DNA from: Colius striatus
Taxonomy: Eukaryota > Chordata > Aves > Coliiformes > Coliidae
DNA length: 64,000 nt
Reading direction: 5' to 3'
Assembly: GCF_028858725.1 (NCBI RefSeq)
Contig: NC_084760.1
Span: 93,121,867 to 93,185,866 of the forward strand
Every line of letters begins with the position of its first letter. The first letter of the stretch is position 1. Both the position numbers and the translations under genes were made by a program. Positions 14,001 to 24,695 of this stretch are shown one piece after another. The notes under the pieces were generated by a model. It was not told where the DNA came from. It saw only the letters and a program-made list of their open reading frames with translations, and ran no database searches.

Positions 14001-14368
14001 AGTTAGTAATGCAAATTATTAAACTTTCATTAATATGTACTTCATAATCTTTCTGCCTTTGCAGCCTCTCCTGGTAACAGAAGTAAATTACAGCTGCTAG
14101 AATATAGTGTTATTCTTTCTCTGTCTGTGTTGGGAAAAAGGGATTAGTTTCTTCTTTTACTTAGCAAAAGAAGAAAGTCTGTTCAGTGAAGAAAAAATTA
14201 TTAGAGTTAAAATTAACTGGAGGAAATACAATCCATATTTAAGCCAGGCTACTCACTGCCACAGATGCAATATGGGTAGTATTCTAAGTATGACAGGAAC
14301 ATGGAGGCATTTCTCAGTTTTTGGAAGGCCACTTGCTACACCTGGCACAAAATCTATAAAGGGTAAAG
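5011..14368. other. Intergenic, no recognisable gene
   Basis: The 9.4 kb between the TMEM63A island and the first CR1 is AT-rich and mostly unique. Short open frames show no recognisable domain or splice-consistent series. One pyrimidine-rich tract (10312-10484) is listed separately. Unrecognised enhancers or lncRNA exons cannot be excluded. Confidence 0.5.
10312..10484. repeat. C/T-rich low-complexity tract
   Basis: About 170 nt is nearly all pyrimidine on the plus strand, with many CTTTC, CCCTCC and TTCTTTC words. It yields an artificial hydrophobic reading frame rich in Leu, Phe, Ser and Pro, which is rejected as a gene. Confidence 0.75.
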
Positions 14369-15040
14369 GACATAGAATTGTTTAGGTTGGAAAAGATCTT
14401 TAAGATCATCAAGTCCAACTGTTAGCCCAGCACTGCCACGTCCACTACAAACTGTGTCCCTCAGCACCTCATCTGCACATCTTTTAAGTACCTTCAGGGA
14501 TGGTGACTCCACCACCTCCCTGGGCAGCCTATTCTAGTGCTTAACAATGCTTTATGTGAAGATATATTTCCTAATATCCGATCTAAACCTCCTGGCACAA
14601 CTTAAGGCCATTTGTCTTGTCATTTGTCTTAAGGCAACATTTGTCTTGTTGCTTATTACTTGGAAGACGAGACTGATCCCCACCTCCCTACAATCTCCTT
14701 TCAGATAGTTGTAGAGAGTGATCATGCCTCCCCTCAGCCTCCTCCAGACTAAACATCCCCAGCTCCCTCTGCCACCCCTCATCAGACTTGTTTTCCAGAC
14801 CCTTCACCAGCTTTGTCAGCCGTCTCTGGACACGCTCCAGCACCTCAATGTCCCTTTTGTAGTGAGGGGCCCAAAACTGAACACATCACTCATGGTGCAG
14901 CCTCACCAGTGCCAAGTACAGGTGGGACAATCACTGCCCTGGTCCTGGTGGTGACACTATTTCTGGTGTGAGCCAGGATGCCATTGGCCTTCTTGGCCAC
15001 CTGGGCACACTGCTGGCTCATATTGGTGGACATGCACCAA
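14369..15040 (-). mobile_element. CR1 LINE fragment, about 0.67 kb
   Basis: The reverse complement of the avian CR1 3' region starts with the 3'-end GGTTGGAAAAGATCTTTAAGATCA block and runs back through the CTCCTTTCAGATAGTTGTAG segment to the part of CR1 that encodes the end of ORF2. The 3' microsatellite is worn. A TTTGTCTT word is locally repeated near 14.61-14.65 kb. This is the longest CR1 in the window and is decayed. Confidence 0.93.
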
Positions 15041-18000
15041 ACTTTCAGAAGTCCATAGAACCATTTGGCCAGATATGGAGTCCTACTCTCTTGATAGTAC
15101 CCTGTGCATTAAAACCTTCAGCTGCTACATTTTGCTGCCGCATGCCTGATGCCTCCCCTGAATACAGGTTCCCTTCTGCTAGAGGGTGGTGCTCTAGGGC
15201 AGGCAGCTGAGGACACACTGAGCCCTCATGGTGACATTCACTGGAGCACATGGGTTGAAGCACAACTCGGGAGCAAGCTCTGGCAAGGGCAGAGAGAGCC
15301 TTTGCAGCCTCTGAGAGCCTCACCAGCCCTGACTGGCCTGGAGGTGGGCTCTCACTTGCATCACTGAGGCAAGAAAAATGTAGTCTTACAAAAAGCTGAT
15401 AAAATTCTACAGTGTAACACAGAGCTGCAAGGAAAAAAATGGAGACTATTTTAACTGGGCAGATAAATGGACTCTTATTAGAAAATCAAGCAGTGCTCAT
15501 ATAAAATCCAGCTGTTTTGCAGTAATAAGGACATTCCTTATTGAAATGGACTGTGGTGTAAAGCAAGCAATTTAGAGCCATATGCTTATTTATCTGATCC
15601 AACAGCATTTGCCTAAATGTCAGAGTTTTTTTGCTAGCAGTCTTTTCTGTAGCCATCAGAGTGGTAACAAATCCTGCTTCCCCAGCTAGGAACAAGGCAC
15701 AGACTAGGACGGTGGGGAGGAGGCTGCTGAGGGGACAGAAAAAGCTGTATTTAAACAGTTGTGTTTGCTTTTCTGTGGGGAAAAAAAGGAAGTATCTTGG
15801 AGATCTCTTGTCTGTCAGAACACTGGCACTTTGCAAACGCTGCCAACACAAACCCTGCGAGCAAGCCAGCTGACATCAGCTGACCAAGGACATGGTGGGA
15901 CTTTGGACATTTTAGCCATTCCTCTTCAAACAGGCAGCCTTTTGTCTGGGTCATTTGACCAAAACAAGCCTGTGAGTAAAAGCAGAAGCCTGCCTATGGA
16001 AGGCCTGCTTAAAGCACTGCAATCTAAGGTAGACAGCAGAAGTTACATGAACCAAGCTCAAGGTCAAACTAGATTTACAATGTCTCTCTCAAATAAAATG
16101 GGGTTTTTGCTATACTGGATAGATACATCATGTGATAAATGCATAAGGGAACATTATCCCCATTGCTGCTTAAGGCTTCACCACCAGCATTTGTGAGAGG
16201 AACCCAATAGGACATGTGATCTCTAAGAGACTTCTGTTTGATATGGATAGTTCAGTCTAGCCAAAACTGGTGATGAGGAAAAGCAGGCTCACACCCTTGC
16301 CTAGATTAAATGGATAGATAACTTCCATGTAGCTCAAGTGAGTGATTGTTTGCACCACAAAACTTGCTGCTGCTTTAGTGGGCAGGCAGAGTAAAGGTTG
16401 GGGACTGAGGCTGCTGTTGCAGTGTCTTTGGTATGAGATCTGTGGGCCATCAGGTCAGAATAAACATGGTTTAGCTCAGACATGAGACGCGAAGTTATAT
16501 TTCCCAAAGTTGCACTAGCCAGAGCTCATAATACTGATGTAAAGTTCATTTTATGACTTCATGCTCACTCAGGGTTTTGCGTGGAAATGCATGTGTAAGG
16601 ATGGATTAGTGTAGGTGATACCTCACTAAGCACAAAGCCTCTTGTCACAAAAATTAACATGGACAGATTTTTTTGAATGAATCAGAAACAGCAGGAAGGA
16701 TTTGATGCAGATCAGCACTCTGCAATTGAGCATCTCTGCTGTTTTCTGTATGGCCCAGGGAGATAGGTAAAATCTGGATATCTTGTGTTATCAGGCCATA
16801 TCTTATGAAACTTTTTCATGCAAGGCTCTTGCAGAGCAAGCTGGGGCTGGAGGGAGTACACATGCAAACTCCAGCAAGCTATACCGGCCCCACAGAAGTC
16901 CTGAGTGCTGTAATTCTGGCTCTGTACAGCAAGCAAGCTACTCATGCCCTAATGAAAGAGGAGCTGTCTCTAGATGTAGAAGAGGGCAGAAAGCCACCAC
17001 CTTGGGAAGACAGTTTCCCAGTATCTTTCAGGAGACGTAAGCCATTGTCAAGGAACATGTATAGTACAAACCAGAGTGACACCTCACTCCTGTCCCACTC
17101 TGAAGGTGCTGTGCAGCTTGAGAGATAGGAAATGGAAACACTTTTTGTCTTGATCACTATTTAGGAATTAGTCATAAACCCAGATTGAGTGAAATGGAGC
17201 TGCTGTGTCCTGGCAGTGAGGTGGTCTCCTGGCAGTGGGGCAGCTTCCCAGCAGTGGGCTTCATGAGTTCCATACTCAATATCTGGACTTGTTTAACACC
17301 TGGCTGGTGCCTGCAGAGGAATAGGTGTCCCACCACCAGCGTGGACTGTGCCAGTCAAGAAGGAAACCAAGGATGCCTGTGAAATCTTGCTTAAAGGTGT
17401 GTGGCCTCAGTTTAAAATTCTGGTGGGAATATAGAATTTGAAGCACTGACTGGTAGCAGTTGGGCTGTGTTGGTGAGGCAGCATGAGAAGGGCATGCCTT
17501 CATGCCTAGCCTGCAGTGTACTTCCACTTTTGAAACCTCTAGCCCAGCACTTCACACGACCAGCCTGTTCTGCAGTGTTTTATTAGCCAAGTAATGCTAA
17601 AGACTGTGCTAAAGACTGAAGAAGAAGTGAAACAGAGCTTATACTTTAATTCTTTTTTTAACCTAGCAAATTTCTACCTGCATCTTAGCCACTATTATTT
17701 TTCCTTCCATGCTCCTAGATTCAAAAGACCCTAACTTTGTGGAAAAACAGACCAAAATCTACATAGAGATGTGCTCTCATCTCTGCACAATAAGCCCGTT
17801 GCACAAATCAGGGCACTTCTCGGAGGACACAAAAATTGTTGCCTTTCACATCACTCAGGCAAAATCTGTTCTAATATGGGCCCAACTGTAATACAAAATA
17901 ATGATGCCCATGGAAATTCAGACCTTGAAAAACTGAATATTCACATCCTTACTGACACACTGCAAATACATTTGAAACCGTCTTGTTTCCCAGGATAATA

Positions 18001-20570
18001 GCTACATAATTAGGCTAAGCCTTCACACTTTCTCTTTGAACCCATTGGATTTATTTACCAAAAATCTTTGCATAGTTATGCCCAGCAAATGTCTTGGAGA
18101 ACCGTTTGTAACAAAATTCAAAGCTTAAATAGTGGGATTCACTCTTGACTAAGTACTGGCTTTTATTCAAACTGAGAGCTGCTCATACTTCATCCCTTGC
18201 AGCCTCTTTAAATCCTCTGTTTGACAAATTGAAGGTGCCATGCAGGTTCTAATACACATTACACAAAAAGGGCTATTATAAAATTCCGGACTTTTTCTCG
18301 TTTGCATGACAAAGGGGGAATGGCAAATCCTCCAACTGGACCACATAATCACTCTCCTGTGAAAAGCCTACAATCCACATCCTCTGTTTTCTTCTTAGCT
18401 GAGCTTCAACTGTGTTTGGCCAATAATTTTATTTTAGGTGTGAAGCCCATAAATCACCTTCCAATACACATTGGACAGTGCAGAGTCCTGGTAGGTTAGA
18501 TATCAGCACAGGAAAAATTGCATCCGGATCTGGGAAAGCTGGGGCAATCAGGCATTTTCATTTCAAGTTCTCATGTTCTTTTGAAGAACCCTCACTACAC
18601 GGTAGGACCACTCTCTGGAGAAAAGACTAATTGGATGGATAAAGGTTTATAGGATCAGGTTTTCTTTATACCCAGGTGACTGTAACTCTATAAACATAAC
18701 AAATCCACCGCTGGAACTGAGGCAGCCGACGCTTAGCGTATCTGAAGGAAACTTTGTCAGCCACTTGAACATTGCTTAGATACAGTTTGGGACCCAAAGC
18801 CTCTGAAGCATTTCATTGTGTCCTATTGCATTTGTGTCCACTGCATTTGTCCTATCCCCCAGGTATCAATAATGTGTAGTTCACTGGGGAGGCGGTCCTG
18901 AGGGTACAGCCAGGCCTACAGAGCCTTCCTAACGGGCTGAGAGGATCACAAAGGTTTCAGAAAAAAAAACCCTTTCCTCCTCTTATTCACAAGAGCAGAA
19001 GTTTTTGACACTAGTTGAAGCTGAGGTGATCAAATGAAGTGAATATTTTTCATTGCTATTTGTGTCTTGGGAATGAATATAACAGAAAATATTGATTCAT
19101 TCAGAGAAAGATGCTACACAAAAGGAAACATTAAAGAATGTACTGCCCTGAGCCCTGCACAAACTGTTAGTTTGTAGCCTATGTTTCCATTTTAGCCTTA
19201 AAGCTCCATTCAGCTGAATGAGGTGCCCCTTTAACATCTAATGGAGGCTTTGTCATGTTTAAGGGGATAAGTTTCTTAAAAGGTTATGAAGACAAAATGA
19301 GCAGTGTTTAGGCTCTTTCAAACAGCTTTGTTGCCTTCCTCTTTGTATGAAACAGGCTGCCTTGGCTGACACTTGCTTTAATGGGGGTTGAGCCTCAGTG
19401 GTGTGCTTTTGTACAAGTTCCTTACCTCAGGTTCTCCAGCCAGAGTTTTCTCAGGGCTCATCATTCAGCTTGGACATTACATGAAACTGGACCAGCAGTA
19501 AAACATTTATGGAGACATCAAAAATCCAAAGAGCTTTTGATACTGAAGACACCTGTATGTATGCTCAGGCATGTTACTGCTGCAGAGGATGAGAATCTGC
19601 CCCAAGTACCATTGCTCCTTCACACTTTTATCAATCACATGTTGTTTTTTTGAATTCACTTCTCCAGGGACTGGTTTAAAAAATAGGGTTCTGCATCTTA
19701 TGCCAGCAAGGAGCAAGGAAGCAAAGGATGTGAGCTTCAGTTTTAAAGGCTGACTTCAAGGCATACATCCATTCACCTCCCTTCACCCTGCCTCCACCAG
19801 CCTCCAGGTTGGCTTTGCTTTCTAGACACAGCTTTCTAGTGTGGTTGTTAATAGTGCTCAAAATACCAATATTCTTCATCCATGTCACGGTTTCTTTTGT
19901 TCACTGAAAGGTGATCTGCCTTCACATAAAACCTCCTTCTTTTAAGCACAAGTGTTATGAAGCCCACAGGATTCCATAAAGAGTGATGGGACATTTTTCT
20001 AAAATGTCATGCCTGTACATCTTCCACTTTCTGTGATTCAGAAGTGGTGTAAATGGCCATAAACCACTCAACTGCTATGATTCACTGCCCCAATTCAGAC
20101 GCTTGATACAAACATTCAGATATCAAAGCAGTACCTAGCCCCCCAAAAAAGATTTTAAATGATTTTTTTAGTGCTTGCCATAAAGATGGACTTCCAGCTA
20201 AAGCATTATTCTCCTGATTGATACTGTTTATTTTAGGCAGCAAATCCCAGTGGTAAAGATTGACACTTCCTTTAAGAATCGTATGGAGCAGTGCATAAAG
20301 TGATGTAGTCTGCAGATGTGTTTCCTCCCTGACCTAGGCTGAACAGGAGACACTGATCACTCAGAGGTTTGCTGGGCAAAAGTTTACAGAGAATTACAGA
20401 AAGATGGAAACTTCTTCCCTGTGATGGAATCTGGAAGCTCCCCTAAATCTTCTTGTATTAACTTTGCAGTAAAAGGTGTTAAACTGGCATGTGTGTACCG
20501 ACGGGGAGTGATCCTTTCAAGTCCTCTGCTTCGTCCCCACATGTGGAATTTGTTGTGCCAGTGGGACGAG
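15041..20570. other. LEFTY upstream intergenic region
   Basis: No gene or interspersed repeat is recognised in these 5.5 kb. Part of it probably holds LEFTY regulatory sequence; the FOXH1-type cluster at 18251-18470 is listed separately. Short open frames have no recognisable content. Confidence 0.5.
18251..18470 (+). promoter_or_regulatory. Candidate Nodal-responsive enhancer: three FOXH1-type sites
   Basis: Three perfect matches to the FOXH1 word AAT(A/C)CACA occur on the same strand within 220 bp: AATACACA at 18251-18258, AATCCACA at 18372-18379 and AATACACA at 18463-18470. They lie 2.2-2.5 kb upstream of the LEFTY start codon. Left-side enhancers of mammalian Nodal and Lefty2 are built around paired FOXH1 sites that read Nodal signalling through SMAD2/3. 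The word occurs at least five other times in the window singly, so individual hits mean little and the clustering is the argument. The function is inferred. Confidence 0.45.
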
Positions 20571-20576
20571 GCTGGC

Positions 20577-20583
20577 TATAAAA
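20577..20583 (+). promoter_or_regulatory. LEFTY: LEFTY TATA box
   Basis: TATAAAA in a GC-rich setting (GGCTATAAAACCCC) lies 126 nt upstream of the LEFTY ATG. The transcription start is expected at about 20605-20612, giving a 5'UTR of roughly 100 nt with no intron. Confidence 0.8.
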
Positions 20584-20708
20584 CCCCAGCACGGGGAACC
20601 TCCATCCTGCTCCAGCAGCCTGATCACCACGTCTCTGCCGAGAGCAGCCTGGGGAGATCACCCCCTTTGCCTCTGCCAGGCAGGCGTCTGCTTTGCTGAC
20701 AGAGGAGG

Positions 20709-23700
20709 ATGGACGCCAGGGTCACTCGGATGCTCTATGTGCTTTGCCTGATCATCACGGTCCAAGCCTTTACCCAGGAAGGATTCAAGGAGGTGTTGCT
20801 GAAGCAGCTGGGGCTCTCTGAGGTCCCTACATTTCATAAGAGGGACTTGGTGGATTTAGTTATCCCAGACCACGTAACGAACAGATACATCTCCATGCTG
20901 AAGCGCCACAGGGTGAAGCGCCGAGCTTTGCCGAGCCTGGCTGGCATCCTCAGGGGCACCCCTGGCAACGCAGGTAACATTTCTCCCGCCGCTATCGCTG
21001 TCAGAAACTCACAAAGTCCTGTGCCACTGCCAGGGGCAGCTGTGTGGGGGTAGGGGCAAACCCGTGGCAGGGATGAGGCTTGGGTCTGGCCTCAAACCCG
21101 AGCTGGGTAGAAGAGGTGCATGTAACGGTAGCTTAAAGATGAATGTGCGCTAGCAAATCCTTGCACCTGGAGAGGGCGTCCCACGATCCTTGCAAAGGGC
21201 AAGCTGCCGCTGGAGCCTAATAGAAGAGGCACCTGGCACCCAGGCAATATTTTTTGACAGATTGAAAAATCATGTTAAAAAACAAGTCAGTAGAAAGTGC
21301 AGACCTTGCAGATTTGGAGTCAAAACTCCAGAAATCCCTCTGGTAGGAATCACACCTCTTTGAGGATGTTTCATTCTCCCCTGTCTTTTTTTTTTCTGTC
21401 TGGGAAAAATATCAAGAAGGAAATCAGCTGTGCAGACACAACACTTAGAGCTTGTTTCACTTTCAAAGGACATGCATAGCACCCTTGGCAGCAGATGAAA
21501 ACAGTTTATCGTTGCAAGCAGTGCAGCTTTCTGCTTTCATGCCCAGCACTGGCACAAATAGATGTGCACCCCTCGGAGTTTGCTCCAGTTGGGGTCAAAT
21601 TATACAGGGCATTTCTTTCCTCCAGATTGCAGAGACTCAGAAGAATTAGGGCATTTGCAAGACACTGATTGGAGCATGCATTAGAAAAGGTGTGTTTAGT
21701 GACTGTCCCAGCCACAGGGGCTGGATGTGGGCGTGGAAGGAGTGTGTTGTGATGATAATTATGGACAAAGTGTGGGGGCTTTGCTCACCAGGATGGCAAT
21801 GACAGGCTGTCTTTTTTTGTTCCCAACTTTCACAGGCCTGACAGCAGAAGCCTTCTACTCTGACTCCACCACTCGCCAGCATCTGATCTTTGACATGGAG
21901 GGCAGAATACCTAAAAACAGTGAAGTGACAATGGCTGAACTGAAGCTCTTCAAAAAGCCTCTGGACAGAGCAAACCTGCCTGTCAAGCAGCCTCACAGGC
22001 CCGTCTCCAACGCCAGAGTCAGCGTGTACTGGGTGCAACGGCATCACGATGGTACCAACAGGACTTCCCTGATAGACTCCAGGTAAGAAAGGGACCTCTC
22101 CTGAAGGCAGGGCTCTAGGTACAGGGCATGGGTCTTGTGGGCCGGGTTTGGGTGTCATGTGTTTGTGCCTTTAGTCAGTCTGATGGGGTTACATCTGTAC
22201 AATCAGGCTCTACATCCCTTAAACCTAGAATAAGTTTGTGTCAGGTGATGCCATGTACTGCTAGGTCTTCCCCTCTAAAACTCTCTACCTGGTTCACTTC
22301 TCTCTCTAATACACCTGGCTTCCTGGATGCTGGTACTCATTCCATTGGCCATCTCATTAGCTGGTTTAAGTAGGGAAATTATGCAAAATGCATCTGATTC
22401 TATAGCCTTGAGCTCTGTGGAAGCTTTACAACCCTTGAAGGCAGAATTAGACCCCTTCAAGGTAGAATTAGACATCAAACCAATTTTCTGGGTGGGTAGA
22501 AACTTAGAGCCCTAATGCCTCTAGGACAGGAGCAGGTGGGAGTAGTGGTGTTGACCACTACTACTCAGGCTGCACATAATCCTGCACTGCCATGTTTCTG
22601 AATGGGCATGAATTAACACCTTGACATGAGCATGCACAGAGGGGTTTATTAAACCCTTCAGTGTCCGTTAGATCTACACTCTTCTTTTTAAGAGCGAGTT
22701 AATTGCCGTGGGTGCCGGCCCAGAGTGCTGAGCAGAAATTACGGTGTGATCGAGGCACATGACAATCTAAGGGAAGCAGATTATTCTGCTGTGGTAACAG
22801 CGCCGTGAGCCCAGGCTTTATCTGATGGGCTGTTCTCTAATGCCAAGCCCTTGTCGTGCAGGCTGGTTCCTATCCGCGAGTCGGGCTGGAGGAACTTTGA
22901 TGTGACGCAGGCCGTGCATTACTGGCTGCGAAACAAGAGGCGGGAGCCAATGTTCCTGGAGGTCTGGATTGAAGGAGAAAGAGCCGGCAGCCACGCCTCG
23001 GAGATGGCCAAAGCCGTGCACTTCACCTCTCAGGACCCCAAGGACAAAGCCCTAGGCAAACCTGAGCTAGTGCTTTACACCCTTGACTTGGAAGACTATG
23101 GGTACGTATGAAACCTAAATCCATACATAAACAATCCAAAGCTACACGTTTCCAGTGTAACTTTACCCTTGAATTACTGTATCGTGTGTGCCAGCCAGCC
23201 CAGGGCGTGTGGTTCTTGCCACTGCAATTAAACCCCTGTGAAAGAAGGAGTTAAAAAGTTGCTGCTGAATCACACCTCTCCTCTTCCTGTGTTTGTAGTC
23301 TGAATACTCAAACACAACCCATGCCCAGGAAATGTCTCAGGGCACACCTGTGCTATTAATGTAGGGGGTGGAGGTCTGAGGATTACTTCTTCCAGTTTCC
23401 AGTTAGGGCATCAGTTCTTGTTTCTCTCTTGACACAGGGGCCCTGGGGACTGCCCGGAGGAGGCGGTGGCAGGGAAATTCACCTGCTGCCGGCAGAAACA
23501 CTACATCAGCTTCCGTGAGCTCTCCTGGGCGCAGCACTGGATCATCGAGCCGGCCGGGTACCAGGCTTACCGCTGCTCAGGGGGCTGCAGGCAGCCTCCC
23601 AGCCTGCTGCGGCGCTTCGGCTACAGGGAGCGCACCTGCGCCGTGGCAGAGACCTCCCCGCTCCCCATGATCTACCTTGTCAAGAGGGGCAACCGCACTG

Positions 23701-23777
23701 AGATCCAGGTGGCCGAGTTTCCCAACATGGTCGTGGAGAAGTGCAGCTGCGTCACTAATGGTGTGGCACTGGTGTGA
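20709..23777 (+). CDS. LEFTY: LEFTY, secreted Nodal antagonist of the TGF-beta superfamily
   Basis: The complete gene has four coding exons: 20709-20973, 21836-22082, 22862-23101 and 23438-23777. All introns are GT-AG and the phases match (1, 2, 2), giving 363 residues against 366 in human LEFTY2. Residues 1 to about 21 are a signal peptide. A propeptide follows with one clear convertase motif, RVKR (68-71). The mature domain has the LEFTY cysteine pattern: C256, CC at 267-268, CSGGC, a single cysteine in RTC where dimeric family members have CC, and the terminal KCSC. Lack of the inter-chain cysteine fits a monomeric inhibitor that binds Nodal and its EGF-CFC co-receptors. Landmarks shared with human include LSEVP, LVIP, NRTSLIDSRLV, ESGW, TLDL and LPMI. 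The ATG context is good (A at -3, G at +4). Only one LEFTY is present, so a LEFTY1/LEFTY2 label is arbitrary. Confidence 0.97.
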
Positions 23778-24240
23778 GATGCGGGCGGCCGCCTGGGATG
23801 TCACCCGCCCCCCCGATTCCCCACAGCCCGGCTCGGGGCTGCCCCGGGGCCATGAAGGTCCCAGGGGACCCCCAGACAGCCACCCGCAAGGGTCAGCAGC
23901 AGCTGGGGCTGCTACCCCGCAAAGAGGGTGCACTTAATGGCACTGTCCACATAGATGGGCTCATAGGACCCTCCATCACCACAAAAACCTATATGAGGGG
24001 CACCTATGGAGCCTGATGCTTCTCGGGGCCCCCTTCAATGCTCTTCAAATTTAATTGAATTCAGAACCACATCCAATTTCTTTCAGTCCCCATCCCAGAG
24101 TATTGCAAACAGCTGCAGGCAAAGGAGGAGTGATCATCACCAGGTGAAGCAGCAATGCATGGGTTCAGTTTTTCATTGGTAGACTCTTGGTTTTGGTCCT
24201 CATCTGTCCAAGTCATGCTTATGGTGAATTGAAGAGCAGA

Positions 24241-24455
24241 AGCACTTATGTGTATATATTGTGTATACATACAGAGACACATGTACATATGTACAGTGTA
24301 CAAGTATACGTGTGTGTTGCCCACACACATATTGGATCCATAAGTATTGTCTACATACATACATATATGTACATAAAGCAGTCTCTAGAGCTGAAACGTA
24401 TATATGTGCACATGTATTGTATGCATATATAAATACACACATGTACATCGAATGT
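24241..24455. repeat. TG/TA alternating purine-pyrimidine low-complexity tract
   Basis: Long runs of TGTATA, ACATGTAC, ACACACAT and ATATATGT form an imperfect (TG/CA/TA)n region inside the LEFTY 3'UTR. It produces misleading open frames on both strands. It includes the palindrome GTACATATGTAC. Confidence 0.8.
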
Positions 24456-24672
24456 TATCGGGAACTCAAACCATTACATTTTTGGCCCCTGCACCACGGA
24501 GTTAACAACAGGTACAGGCAGAGTCCTAAGTCAATGAGAATGTTAGGACTTGGGTTTGCTCCCATGAGTAACAGTTTGCAGATTCAGATCCTTATTTTTC
24601 TGGTTGTGTGTTACAGTTATTTAAATTCAGGGATGTTTTCCAAATATTGTGTGTTTTCAAACTCAAAGAAAT

Positions 24673-24678
24673 AATAAA
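24673..24678 (+). terminator. LEFTY: LEFTY polyadenylation signal
   Basis: Canonical AATAAA 896 nt past the stop codon, followed at a suitable distance by T/G-rich sequence (GTGTTTGCTTCT). No better signal is seen earlier in the tail. Confidence 0.75.
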
Positions 24679-24695
24679 ATACAATTATTAAGGGA

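Larger units (their letters stand above)
23778..24695 (+). other. LEFTY: LEFTY 3'UTR with poly(A) signal, seed matches and PUM elements
   Basis: The untranslated tail runs from the stop codon to just past AATAAA at 24673-24678. It contains an 8-mer AGCACTTA (24241-24248) and a 7-mer GCACTTA (23930-23936) complementary to the miR-302/427/430 seed. It also contains three UGUANAUA words: 24251-24258, 24282-24289 and 24368-24375. The end is inferred from the signal, not from transcript data. Confidence 0.75.

Noticed and set aside
15759-16196. 145-codon plus-strand frame
   Set aside because: No recognisable domain, no splice-consistent neighbours and ordinary intergenic composition.
24187-24674. 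Tyr/His/Val-rich frames on both strands
   Set aside because: These are products of the TG/TA microsatellite inside the LEFTY 3'UTR.
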